Positions 44,625-55,720 of a stretch of 64,000 nucleotides of DNA are shown here, piece after piece. The stretch is from Bubalus kerabau (Eukaryota; Chordata; Mammalia; Artiodactyla; Bovidae): the NCBI RefSeq assembly GCF_029407905.1, contig NC_073633.1, positions 24,690,501 to 24,754,500 of the forward strand, in the 5' to 3' direction. Both the position numbers and the translations under genes were made by a program. Positions within the stretch are counted from its first letter, which is position 1. Each line of letters starts with the position of its first letter. Under the pieces are notes generated by a model. The model did not search any database and was not told the DNA's origin. It worked only from the letters and a program-made list of their open reading frames with translations.

Positions 44625-45029
44625 TGTTTGTTGTTTTTTTTTTTTGGTGGGGAGAAGGTGGAAGGAAGCAGATTGTCAGGCACTGAGGGCTGAGTGGGTG
44701 GTGAGAAATAGGAGTTAGTAAATATGGGTGACAGTGTCAAAAGTTCAGATGACAAGGGAGTAGACATCTTGAACTAGAGGCAGATGAGGGGTCAAAGGAG
44801 GTAGAGCTGAGTGGTGGTTTGAGGCTGGCCCACAGGGGGCTTGAATTCCAGGAACAGTGATGTGTTGTGAGTACTAACAGTTTCACTTGTTCTCCTAGTT
44901 CTCTCAGAGGTGTGTTCAGAGGGGTCCCTTGGAGGCACTGGGTCCTCCAGAAGCTGTGGAAGTGTGAATCCAGCTGCCTGGGGTAGGGGAAATGTTCTCC
45001 TGGGAAGGCGGGTCCAGAGGGTTCACCAA
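44625..45029. other. intergenic, no gene seen
   Basis: Unique-looking G/A-rich sequence. Confidence 0.6.
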
Positions 45030-45315
45030 TCACTTTGTTTAAAAATTGTGGTAAAATATGCATAACATAAAATGCACCATCTTAATCTTTAAGTGTACAG
45101 TTCAGTGGCATTAAGTGCATTCACATTGTTATCCAGTCGTCACCACCATCCATCTCCAGAGCTTCTTCATCTCACAAAACCAAAACCAAAATTCTGTACC
45201 CAGTAACTACCTCTCCATCCCCCTCCCCCCAGCGCCTGGCACCTACTACTATTCTGCTGTCTGTCTCTTTGAGTTGACTGCTTTAGATGTCTCATGTAAG
45301 TGGAAGTGTACAGCC
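45030..45315. mobile_element. ancient L1 3'-region fragment
   Basis: 'ttgtggtaaaatatgcataacataaaatgcaccatctt..' and 'gtacagttcagtggcattaagtgcattcacattgtt' are hallmark old L1 3' sequence. Confidence 0.8.
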
Positions 45316-45536
45316 CCACCAGTCACTTTCATGACAGCTATGATGCAAAGGGATAAAAAATGGGCTGAGCCTGAGAAATAAAGTGAGTTTCTTATCTTGG
45401 GTCTATGGAACCATCTGCCCACATCATGGATGGGATAGGTGTACTTGAACTTGGGTGTGTAAGGAGACAGTGAACTCAGTTTGAAAGGATAGGATGCAAC
45501 TACTTAATACCTAATTGATGCTGGGTCACATTAGTA

Positions 45537-45677
45537 GCCTGGAGGAGGGCATGGCCACCTACTCAAGTATTCTAGGCTGGAGAATCCCATGGACAGAGGA
45601 GTCTGGTAGGCTACAGTCCATTGGGTCGCAAAGAGTTGGACACAACTGAAGCGACTGAGCATGCACGCGAGCGCATT
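45537..45677 (+). mobile_element. partial Bov-tA SINE (3' part)
   Basis: 'ctggaggagggcatggccac' to 'cacaactgaagcgactgagcatgca'. The tRNA head is missing. Confidence 0.92.
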
Positions 45678-46149
45678 AGTAGAAGTGTGGTGTTTGAAAG
45701 AAGGAAGTGAGATTTCTTGTCCTCTTTGTGGGTTAAACTATGTCTAAGACCCGGATTCACTGGGTATGTCCACAGGAGGGCAACCAGGATGGAGAATGTA
45801 TGTGTGGGGAGCGGGGAGAAGAAGAGTTCTTCTTCTCTGGGAAGAAGAGTTAGGCTGGTCAGGGAAGGCTGGAGGAGTCTCAGGAGCAGGGGTCTCTGGG
45901 TGTAAATCTTCAAAGGACTGCCACAGGGAGAGGTGATGCTCAGGCTCACCTTCCCTAGTATTTGGAGGCTGACCCATCCTCTCTCCCCCTCAGCCTCCCT
46001 GGCCATCTGCCCAGATATCCCAGCCTTCAGATCTCTGCTTAGATCCACCCCCACCCCCACCTCCAGACAGCCTTCCCTAGTCCTTCAGTCAATAGGGAGA
46101 AGCAGAAGTACTCTTTTGGCCCTTTACCAAATGTTTCCCAGGGTATTCA

Positions 46150-46420
46150 CTTAATGTGCTAGCTGTGTGACCTTTGGAGAGTCACTTAACCTCTCTGAAC
46201 AGGGATAAGGAGCCCATAAACATTTTTATTTATTTATTTATTCCCATTTTGGCTGTCTTGCCAAAAGTAGGGGGGAGGAAGGGTCATTTTCTACTGTCTC
46301 TTTGACTCAGAAAAATAGAGATGATAATAGTACCTACTTTTCAGGGTCATTGTGAGCACACAGAAGCACTTGGCCCAATGCCTGGGACCTACTAGGCACT
46401 CCATAGACTGTAGCTGCTAT
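46150..46420 (+). repeat. MIR SINE with internal insertion
   Basis: 'ctgtgtgacctttggagagtcacttaacctctctgaac' is followed by a tttattta-rich insertion (about 46220-46300). MIR then resumes with 'aaatagagatgataatagtacctac' and 'caatgcctgggacctactaggcac'. Confidence 0.75.
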
Positions 46421-46513
46421 CAGCCCTTATTAATGGCTTTGTGTCCATAAGCCTATTTCCTTGTGAGGCTGTGAACTCCCAGACACTGTCTGCCCTTGTC
46501 TTTCACATGGACC

Positions 46514-46536
46514 AGTGGAGTGGAGTGGAGTGGAGT
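46514..46536 (+). repeat. (GGAGT)n pentanucleotide repeat
   Basis: About four tandem ggagt units (gtggagtggagtggagtggag). Confidence 0.9.
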
Positions 46537-47097
46537 TGACAGCTAGTGACTTTTACTTTGGCCTGTTTTCCATCATCCCACTTCAGGTATCCCTTTCCTT
46601 TGGGTAATTCCTCCCTGTTGCCACAAAGACCTGGTGAGATGTCTGTTAAAGTGCCCACTATTCCCACCCATCCCCACCCCATTGCCAGCAGGTAGGTGTG
46701 TGATCCAGACTCCACCAATCATAGAACTCTATTTTCCAGCCCCAGTAATTGGTTCAAGGAGTGGGCACATTCCCAAGCAGGGCCAATCAGACTCTTTCCC
46801 TGGGATTGATATGTGGCTGCCAGGAGGAGGAAGCTTTCTTTCTCCTGAGGCACAAGGTTAGATGCTATAGTCCCAAGGCTGTGAATAAGTCATCTTTCCC
46901 ACTAAATATAGGATCCAAGCAATGCGACAGAGGGAAGGGGAGTTTAGAGAGCATGCTAGTGGCATTGCTGAGGGTCCCAACTTGGGCTCTCATGGCCTTG
47001 GTTCCTGCAGTCCTTCTTTCAGACCTGTCTCCATCTAAAAGAGCCAATATGCTCCTTTATTGTTCCAGCTCATTTTGTTGGGTTCTAGTCTCATGAA

Positions 47098-47179
47098 TCC
47101 GAGGGATGGGGTAGCCTGGTGGGCTTCCGTCTATGGCGTTGCACAGAGTCGGACATGACTGAAGTGACTTAGCAGCAGC
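47098..47179 (+). mobile_element. short Bov-A SINE copy
   Basis: Only the 3' part ('gggtagcctggtgggcttcc' to 'gaagtgacttagcagcagc'), but with perfect TSD agtctcatgaa at 47087-47097 and 47180-47190. It is a bona fide truncated insertion. Confidence 0.95.
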
Positions 47180-47359
47180 AGTCTCATGAAACCAATAGGA
47201 ACTTGACAAACTCAGGGAATACTAAACGGATAGATGATTGACTAAATGACTGGATTCCCAGTTGAGATGGGATGTCCAAAGTTCCCAAAGCTAGAGAGTT
47301 GGGAGCTGCTGCCCTGCGGCTATGGAAGGGAGGGAGGGTGTTTGGAATGACACAGAATC

Positions 47360-47500
47360 AGGAAAGCTTGGATTTGTGTCCCAGCTTTTCCATTCACCAG
47401 CTATGTGATTTTAAGCAAGTTATTGCCCTCTCTGGACTTGAAGTTCCTTATCTGTGAAGTAGACAAAATGATAGTGACTGCACAGGATTGCCTTGAGGAT
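47360..47500 (+). repeat. MIR SINE
   Basis: 'ccagctatgtgattttaagcaagttattgccctctctggacttg' then 'ctgcacaggattgccttgaggatgg'. Confidence 0.85.
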
Positions 47501-47617
47501 GGAATGAGAAAAGGAACAAGAAGCAACAAACTTAGTACCCAAAGTGAGGGCAGGGGAGACAGGACCTAGAAAACAAGTAGCTGTTTTTGTTAGCCTGCAA
47601 CCCATGGTGGTGGATTG

Positions 47618-47765
47618 TTCAGGAAGATCTCCTGGAGTAGGAAATGGCAATCTATTCCAGTATTCTTGCCTGGGAAATCCCATGGACAGAGGAGCCTGGT
47701 GGGCTATAGCCCGTGGGGTCGCAAAGAGTGGAATTTGACTGAGCAACTGAGCATGAATGCATGAG
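47618..47765 (+). mobile_element. partial Bov-tA SINE
   Basis: 'aggaagatctcctggagtagg' to 'ctgagcaactgagcatgaatgc'. Confidence 0.92.
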
Positions 47766-48109
47766 ATTGGCATGCAGATCAGGAGGGAATGACGATTCGA
47801 TCTGCAAACTGGATTCTCAGAAGGAGTGAGTCCTGGCACCAGAGAGGCTGTGACAGGGCCAGAGTGAGTGTGTTCAGATGGTGAGAGAGAGAGAATGGAG
47901 CAGCCAGCACTTAGGCAGTGGAGTTGGAAGGATCTGGTGCATCAGCTAGCTTTTCCACTATCTATGTGACTCACTAAATCTTCCAAGCCTCAGTTTCCCT
48001 TCTCTGTAAATCCCTTCCTGAGAGTCATCCTGAGGACTAAATAAAGCAGTCCATGTAACATATTCAGCACAGGGCTTAATAGTGTTCAATGACGTAGACC
48101 ATTTTTTAT

Positions 48110-48262
48110 AAGTCTTTATTGAATTTGTTACAATATGTACATATTTTATGTTTTGGTTTCTTTGGGCATGAGGCATGTGGGATTTAGTTCCCCTACCAGG
48201 GATCAAACCTGCACCTCCTGCATTGGAAGGCAGTCTTAACCACGTGACGCCAGGGAAGTCCC
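48110..48262 (-). mobile_element. CHR-type tRNA-derived SINE
   Basis: Reverse copy ending 'gacgccagggaagtccc'. The poly-A end is decayed. Confidence 0.82.
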
Positions 48263-48699
48263 AAGCTATAATTATAAATACTTATGGCTTCGGGAAATTT
48301 TTTGAACATAAAGGTGGGGTGAGTGGCTAACTCTACAGACAAACTTTTCATGTAGAACGTCCCCAAGTCAAGGAGAGTCTGTATCTGAGGAAAGGCCATT
48401 TCCTGTCTCCCAGGAAAGGCCATTTCAGCTAGGTGTCCTATGTCCTTCTGTGACTGGACGGTGGTGGGGCTCACGTTGGGGAAGCAATGTCGGGATTTCT
48501 GTCTTGGTCCTGCCCACTGTAATCTCCTCAGCTCAGGCAAGGTTCTCAAAAGAGTTTTTTACACTGGCTACTTCCTCTTCCTCACTCCTCACCACCCTCA
48601 AACCTTGTAACCTGGTTGAGTCAGCACTGCATGGCTGAAATCACCCTCACAAAGCAAGACCCTGGTCTTGCTGAGATTAGTGGACACTTCCTCTGCTTG

Positions 48700-49800
48700 C
48701 TAAGGTGATGGCTTTGTGGTACTCAGCCCTGCCGAGGCTCATCCTACTTCCAGGCACCCTCTCCTCTGTGGCATCAGGTCTCATTTCTTGTGATTCTCTT
48801 CCTGCCTCTCTGAGGCTTGCTTCTCATGCGGCTCAGTGTCTCCTCCCTCTGGTCCCTTAAGTGTGAGTGATTCATGGGCTCCTCAGGCTCTCTTCTCACT
48901 CCATGCACCTTCCCCAAGGGAGCTCTTTCACACTCCTCAACAGTTCTTGCCTTTCAGTTTGCTATTTCCAGACGAGACCTTTCCAAACCTTCAGACCATG
49001 TTGCCAACTGCCTACTGGACATCTCCATGAGGCAGTCCTGCATGCGTCTCAAACTCAATGTGCTTATATCAGAACCTATTGTTTCTCCCCCTAAATGTGT
49101 CTCCTTTTATCTTCCCCATCTCAGAGAATGACAGAACCCTCCATGCAAGCCAGAGAGTTGAGATCACCTTAGACTCTGACTCTCCCACTGAGTCCTGTGG
49201 ATTCTACCCTCTTGACCTCATGTAGACAGGTTTCTTTGTCTCTCTACTGATGACCAGGCCCTTTCTGGCACCCATGGCCAACTAATGAATCTGCCAACCC
49301 TTAGACTTACCCTGCAGAGTTCACTGTTGATGGTATCGGCTTTCAGATCTACCTGTTCATGACCCTCCATGGATCCCCCATCCCTGCAAGGCAAGTCCAG
49401 TCCCCTTAGTTTTACATTCACATCTTTTCATGAGCTTGCCCTCATCTGTCTCTCCAAGCTCCTCTCTCTCACCTCTTGTTCCTGATGTCTTTGCCAGGCT
49501 GAGCAACTTGCAGCTTCTGCCTTACTACCTCTTCTACTTCCTGTCCTCTTTGACTGGAATGCTCCCCTTCTCACCCTTCTCCTCCAGGCCAACTGCCAGA
49601 CCCTCCTGAAATATTCTTTAGTGTGTGAGGTCCCTCCTCTTCGCCACTGTAGAGTCCCCATTCAAGTGCAAGTTCAGCACCTGCCACATCACGTTGTCAC
49701 CGTGAGCCTGACTCTCTCCCATCAGACCACGAGCCGCTGGAGAGCAGACACCTTCATGCCCTCAAAGTCCAGCAGAGTCTGCTATAGTCAGTTCTCAAGG
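48700..49800 (+). repeat. L2-like LINE, diverged
   Basis: Long pyrimidine-rich region with L2-style words ('gccaactgcctactggacatctccatgagg', 'cctcaaagtccagcagagtctg'). Limits and family are uncertain, and no intact frame remains. Confidence 0.45.
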
Positions 49801-50207
49801 TATGTTTTTTTTAATTTAAATCTCAAAAATACTTAGTTGTTTTATATTTTTATTAAACAAAATATTAGTATTTTAAGGTGACCTGAGATGGGAAAAGCTG
49901 GAGAGAAGGGGTATGGCACATAGTTCAGGAGTCGCCCCAACACACAACCTGAGCCTTCACTCCCCTCCAATGAACCTCTAACACTCAATATTGCTTTCCT
50001 CAAGAAAGACCTGTAAGTCAAACCCAATGTGTGACTTAGACCAATCTTCCCTGTGCCTCTGCTTCCTCTTCTAAAAATGGGATGTTGGAGTATTCCAGGA
50101 AGATGATATTTTGCAGAGTACTTTCACACGAAGAATCCTCAATCAGTCTGCCAACAGCATGGGAGAACGGTGGCGTTAGCAGCCCTCCTGCCTTCTGGGA
50201 GTTCTTG

Positions 50208-50440
50208 TTGCTGTTGTTGTTCAGTCACTTAATCGTGTCTGACTCTTTGTGACCCCATGGACTGCAATCCAGGCTTCCCTGTCCTTCACCATCTCCAGGA
50301 GATTGTGCAAGGTCATGTCCACTGAGTCAATGATGCCATCCAACCATCTCATCCTCTGTCACTTCCTTCTCTTCCTGCCCTCAATCTTTCACAGCATCAG
50401 GCTCTTTACCAATGAGTTGGCTCTTCACATCAGGTGGGGG
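50208..50440 (-). mobile_element. BovB LINE 3' end
   Basis: Reverse copy: 'gttgttcagtcacttaatcgtgtctgactc' to 'ggctcttcacatcaggtgg'. Confidence 0.93.
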
Positions 50441-50494
50441 TTCTTACGCTGGCCTTTATCCTTTACTGTCCACTCTCTGGTCAGATCACTCTCT

Positions 50495-50560
50495 TTCCCT
50501 GCCTCCCTCCCTCCTTCCCTCCCTCTCCCTCTCTCTTCCTCTCTCTCTCCTTCTTCCTTT
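50495..50560 (+). repeat. polypyrimidine (CCCT/CT)n tract
   Basis: ccctccctccttccctccctctccctctctc and similar; low complexity. Confidence 0.9.
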
Positions 50561-50599
50561 ACATTAGTATTTGAACCTGCTCTCTAAACTCGAAAATCT

Positions 50600-51880
50600 T
50601 AAAAGTAAGACCCCGCTTCCTTCTCCACGTGCTGTCTCATCTTTCTGCTTTCTACAAGCAGAGTAGCCCCAAGAGTCATTCCCATTCCTGCCTGTCCTCC
50701 TGCAGCTTTCAGTCATTCTTCCTCCCTTTGCAGTCAGGGGTCCACCTCCACTGTTCCCCTAACAAAACTTTAAAGGCTGAGGTCACCAGTGACCTCCAAG
50801 ATGCTCAATCCACAATCCTGATCTCACTTGCCCTCCCACTGCATTTGGTTCAGTCACAACCTCTTTTGTCAACCACCTCTGTTCCCTGGGCTGCAGGGAC
50901 ACTGTGCCTTCCTGGATCTCTGCTGGCTGCATTTTCACCACTGTCCCTCAGCTTGCTTTGACTGCTTTCCACCCTGCCCATCTTCGAATGCTGGAGTTGC
51001 TCAGTGCTGTTCTGTGTCCTTGTCATTCTCACCCCTCTCTCTTCCTGCTCTGTTGTATGCCCCTCTGCGGTTGCAGTTACCACATGTCAGGCTCTCATTC
51101 TGAATAAGCATCTCCAGCCCGATTCTAAGTTCCAGACTTGCAGATCCTCCTGACTCCTGGGCCATTGGTTGGTCATCAGATTCAAAACCAAGCTCAGGAT
51201 GCTTCCTAAACAGTTCTTGCCCATGTGTCCACTGTCTCAGCTGCTCTTACAGAAACTCTGGGACTATTCCTTCATACCTTCTCCTCCCTCTCCACGTTGA
51301 GCCCACCTTTGCTCATTCTGCCTCTTGAATATTTTCTATCTGGATATTCTCTGCTGCTACCCTCCTTGTATGAAGCACCATCATCTTTCCATCAGACAAT
51401 GAAATCTACCTTCTACCATGTGCTGCTCTCTGGTCCTCTCTAAAGTATTCGCTGCACAGCAGCTGAAAGGATTTGTAAAAACTTTGAGTCTGGCATATCA
51501 TTCTCCTGCTTAAAATCCCTCACATATTTCACATTGTCCCAAATTCTCCCCACATTGGCAAGTCTCTGGGTGGTCCGACTTATACTTCTCAGCTGCCCTT
51601 TCTCCTCACCTCTCCTCTGCCCTTCAGTTATACAGACCTCCTTTCAGTGCCTCTGGACTTGCACACGTGCTGTTATGTTCCCTGTGCCCCAGAGGCATTA
51701 GCCCTTCTTCATCCAGCTTCTGCTCACCCTTAAGGCCCTTCCCAGAACCTTCCTTCAAACTAGCCTGTGCCCCCTGTTTTTTTCTTTTAATTACATCAAA
51801 CCTGCATTCCCTATACTAGAATGTAAATCCCTGTTGTTGACTACAATATAAGTGCTCAGCAAATACTGACAATTAAGGAA
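50600..51880 (+). repeat. L2 LINE, long diverged copy
   Basis: A 1.2-kb copy in L2 order. It has an internal 'gaggtcaccagtgacctcc..' segment and 'tctgcttaaaatccctcaca'-type and 'cttgcacacgtgctgttatgttccctgtgcc' words, ending with 'actagaatgtaaatccctg..gtgctcagcaaatactgac'. Confidence 0.75.
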
Positions 51881-51980
51881 GTTCGGGGTGGCTAAGCAAC
51901 TTGCTTAAGGTCACACAGCTTATCAGTAGTCTCAACTGAAACCCTTTTAAACTAGTTTTGGTGCCTCTGCCAGGGGACCC

Positions 51981-51981
<1 letters not shown>

Positions 51982-52018
<37 letters not shown>
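51982..52018 (+). repeat. (AC)18 microsatellite
   Basis: A 37-nt uninterrupted AC run. Confidence 0.98.
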
Positions 52019-52019
<1 letters not shown>

Positions 52020-52964
52020 TCCTTTTATCAGAGCAGTAGATGACACATTATCCTAGCTGTCTGGGCAATGGCCCCTCTCCCTGCTAAGCCTCTGAAGCAG
52101 AGGCCATGCTGTCTTACATGTTCCTATACCCCTACCTTCTCGCTCAACATCTGACATTTGGCTGGGTTGGAGTACTGTGTACCCTTGTTGGTTTGACTCT
52201 CTGTTGATGAGTTCCCCAGATTCTTTTCTAGCTCTGCCTTTCTGCCAAGAACCAGTTTCATTCTTTAGCTCAGCTATGGATTGAGCCTCCTTTTTATTTT
52301 CATCCTAAATTGAAGAAGAATAAAAGTTTAAAAGAAATTTTACTAAAAAAAAAAAAAAAGAATAAATGAGCCAATTATTGAGGGAAGCACAAAAATAAAT
52401 AAGACAAAAAGTATAAAATACAAGAGACTGGAAATAGTTGAGGCAGAAGTTTGGCCCCATAGAGTCTGTGGACTGAGCTATCCCAGATCACTGGCCCCCA
52501 CACAATTCTCCCTTTGGGGCCTTGGGTCAATTCTTCACCCACCCACATCCCCTCCCTGGTCTGGACCCAAGCCTGGTTAAGAGGTTGCTTTCCTGAGCAG
52601 ACTCAGACTGCGTATCCACACTCTGGCTGATAAATCTGGGAAAACACCTCTAAGGGAATTGGGATCCCAACAACGACAGGAAACAAAGACCCAGACAGAG
52701 TTAGGAGAAGCGGACCGTGGGGTTCCGTGTTCATGCCACAGACCCAGATGATGACCGTGCTGGCTGAGCCACTCTGCGATTTCTCCCAGAGAGCCAGGCA
52801 ACCTTGGCTCGGCCGCTGACCCCGTTCTGGATGTGCAAAGAGAGTAGAAGGGGCTTGGTGCCAGGCTGCTGGGGTATGAGGGCTGTGGGGGAAAAGCTGA
52901 GGCTGAACCCAGAGGAAAGGCGGGGCCAACCAGGCTGGGGCGGGACAGAACAGCAGCTTCTTGT
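52019..52964. other. intergenic, no gene seen
   Basis: Contains a 15-nt A-run at 52345-52359 within an AT-rich stretch. The rest is unique-looking. Confidence 0.6.
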
Positions 52965-53235
52965 CAAACACACAATTTAATTCTAAGGCTGTATTCCTTG
53001 TACCTGGGAGATTTTCAGTTTGCAATAGTGTCATTTACAGATGGATCTGCAGTGGCGAATTACAAGTTTGTAAGCAACAGCTTCTCTGACGCCTCAAAGG
53101 AAAAAAAAAAGCGCCTTAGCCCTGTGCAAATTATAAATTCATAACTAACAGTGTTATCCAACTGAATGCAAAACAAATTCATTACCAGCTACATTATTCC
53201 ATTGAATACCAAGTGAATAAACTGCACAGGGTTTT
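52965..53235. promoter_or_regulatory. candidate conserved non-coding element
   Basis: An AT-rich, non-repetitive block with words such as gtgcaaattataaattcat, cattaccagctacattatt and ggcgaattacaag. It has the look of deeply conserved developmental regulatory DNA. Conservation itself is not visible from one sequence. Confidence 0.3.
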
Positions 53236-53387
53236 GTGAGGCTCAGGGATGTGTCAGGAGATGAGGACAGAACGGCCTCTCCCCACTTTCCTCTTTGTGT
53301 GCTCACGGGTCCACCTCAAGCTAACCCTCAGTGTAGGTGGAAGTGGATGGATGTACACTGTTTGGATAGAAAGAAGGCTGGAGATTA

Positions 53388-53440
53388 TCATGGTGGTGAT
53401 GTTGATGGTGGTGGTGCTGGTGGTGGTGTACACCCTACTA
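53388..53440 (+). repeat. (GGT/GAT)n trinucleotide-type repeat
   Basis: catggtggtgatgttgatgg followed by more ggtggtgctggtggtgg. Confidence 0.9.
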
Positions 53441-53487
53441 GTGTGTGTGTGCGTCTTTTGTATGATTGTTAGAACTGCTGTGGTGTT

Positions 53488-53538
53488 ATCTTAAGATATT
53501 AAGATCCTGGGGTTCCCTGTATCTTAATATCTTAAGAT
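53488..53538. repeat. 18-bp perfect inverted repeat
   Basis: atcttaagatattaagat (53488-53505) and its exact reverse complement (53521-53538), with a 15-nt spacer. The Bov-tA SINE begins just after the right arm. Confidence 0.95.
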
Positions 53539-53540
53539 AT

Positions 53541-53744
53541 CCCTGGTGGCTCAGATGATAAAGAATCTGCTTGCAATGCAGGAAATCTGGGTTTGATCCC
53601 TGGGTCAGGAAGACCCCCTGGAGAAGGGAATGGCAACCCACTCCAGTATTTTTTTCCTGGAGAATTCCATGGACAGAGGAGCCTGACAGGAGTACCGTTC
53701 ACGGGATCACAAAGAGCTGGACACAACTGAGCGACTAACACTGT
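53541..53744 (+). mobile_element. Bov-tA SINE
   Basis: Complete copy with exact TSD cttaagatat at 53531-53540 and 53745-53754. The TSD overlaps the right arm of the inverted repeat. Confidence 0.96.
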
Positions 53745-54839
53745 CTTAAGATATTATCTTGTGAAAGTTCATATGTCTAAGTCCTTGTGAATGTCAGGAC
53801 ATCCCCCCAAAGCAGAGATCATTCCTATTGTTAACCCTGCAGGAAATGAAGGTCCTCTAAGCAGAGACAAGAATGAGAACACAGGTCTAAAGCATTGGAG
53901 TGGGGCTTCCCTTGGAGCCCCACTCCCTTGGAGTGATTCTCCCCCTGTGTCTCCCCAGGAAGAGAATCTTGAGACCAAGACTCAAGGTGCTGAGACATCT
54001 AGATGTGTGCTCCCAAGTGGGGGGGTCTCAAGACCATGCCCACAGTGTGAAGGAAACTTGGGGTCTCTGGTGGGCAGGCATAGGCTGTGCTTTTTAACCT
54101 GGGTTAGCTAGTTTCATCTGACTCTGTGGTGTATTCCCAATGGGTGGTTTCTGAAACTCCTTGTTTTTTTTTTTAACTGTAGAAAAGCAGAAAATGCAAA
54201 TAAAACTAAAAACTACATGTACCACTCATAATTTACTTTGGGTAAAGTAAATTAGCCGTACAAAAGATGCACACACACACCAGCAGTGTGCTACACCGCC
54301 ACCACCGTCATCACTATAACCACTTTGGGGTAGGTCAGACCTGATCTGCCCTTCTGCGGACTCGGCCCCTTCTCCAATTCCACTCAGAAACTCTGAGCAC
54401 TTAGAAGACTCGACTAAATATTCGGTGTTGGGGAGAAGAAGAAATGGCCCATACTGCAGACCAAAGGCAAAGGGCAGGCATCTAGCTCTTAAAGCCTTCC
54501 TCTCACTCCCCCACATCACAGGGAGTTTCCTGGCATGAGTCCACCAGCTTGGCTTTTCTCCTTCAGGCTGGCTTCCCTGTTTCTCTCTCTTCCTCCCGAA
54601 TCAAGGCACCTCTCTCTGTCATCTTCCTCAGGAGCAAAAGGAATTCCTCTCCTTGTCTCACGCTGAGCAGGTTGCTGTCATCGTTTGTCAGAACAGTTGC
54701 CCCAAGTATTTTTTCCCAAACAGTTTCCTGTCTAAGAATAATTTTGGTGCCAGCTTTTAAGATGAAATATTTTCACCTTGTTTCATGAACACATTTATAC
54801 TTTTAGGAATGAGGGTTCTTCTACAAATGCTGGTGTGAA

Positions 54840-55195
54840 ACCTGCTTGTGTTCATTGACGATACAGAGTCAGCATACTTTTATGTCGACAGATAGATCTA
54901 CATTTTCTGTTTTAATGGCTGCATATTAGTCTATATGGTTTCTTTAAACCATCTCTTTTTCTGCTTTGCATTTAGGCTGTTTCCAATTTTTGCTATTATA
55001 ACACCCACACATCATCCGTGCACATTTATCTACTTATTTTCTTAGGATAGATTCTTAGAAGTAAAATTTCTGAAAATGCACTTTCCAAAGGCTTTTTCAT
55101 ATTGTTAAACTACTTTTCAGAAAGTTTGTGCCAATTTATACCCTCATCAGCAGCTTGTATTATTGTCCTACTTACTATAAATGAAATAGTTTGTT
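54840..55195. mobile_element. ancient L1 fragment
   Basis: 'taatggctgcatattagtctatatgg', 'aggctgtttccaatttttgctattata' and 'tttgtgccaatttataccctcatcagcag' are typical old L1 3' UTR words. Confidence 0.75.
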
Positions 55196-55424
55196 TCCGT
55201 TATGCCCTGAAGTGTTAAAGAAAGGGCCGCTGTGAACGCTTTGGTGGCAACAATGGCAACAGGTGAGAGGCTCCTCGAAGGATAAAGACTCTCCCAGGGA
55301 GGAAGATGGGGTTATGGGATCCAGCTGCCCCTCCCTATATGGATTCTTCCAGGGCCTCCACTGAAGGATTTGACATGGATTGACTGACGTTTTTTTGAAG
55401 ACTGACATCATTTCCCTTCAAATG

Positions 55425-55720
55425 ATGCTGATGGTGATGAGTGCAGTGGGAGTGATGACCATGATGAGTGGTCATGTGGCGAGGACAGGGTGGTGACAGA
55501 GAACACTGGTGATGATGGAGAGCACCATGGTGATGATGGAGATGGGGCGGTGCTGGTGGTTGTGAGGTGTGAGGATGGCGCTAAGAGGCAGCGTGGATGA
55601 TAGAAGGGGCGGTGGTGGTGGTCTGCTGGTGCTGAGGGTGGGTGTTGGTGGTGAAGCAAGCCCAGTGGTGCTGGTGGTGGCGAGGGCCGTGATGGTGGAG
55701 CATTGGACAGGTTTTTGATG
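55425..55720 (+). repeat. degenerate GGTGAT-type minisatellite
   Basis: About 300 nt dominated by gatggtgatgatgg, ggtggtggtggtc and gctggtggtgg words, diverged and interrupted. Confidence 0.8.

Larger units (their letters stand above)
45678..47097. other. intergenic, no gene seen
   Basis: Contains a MIR at about 46150-46420, an L2-like scrap near 46440-46500 and a (GGAGT)n tract. The rest is unique. Confidence 0.6.
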
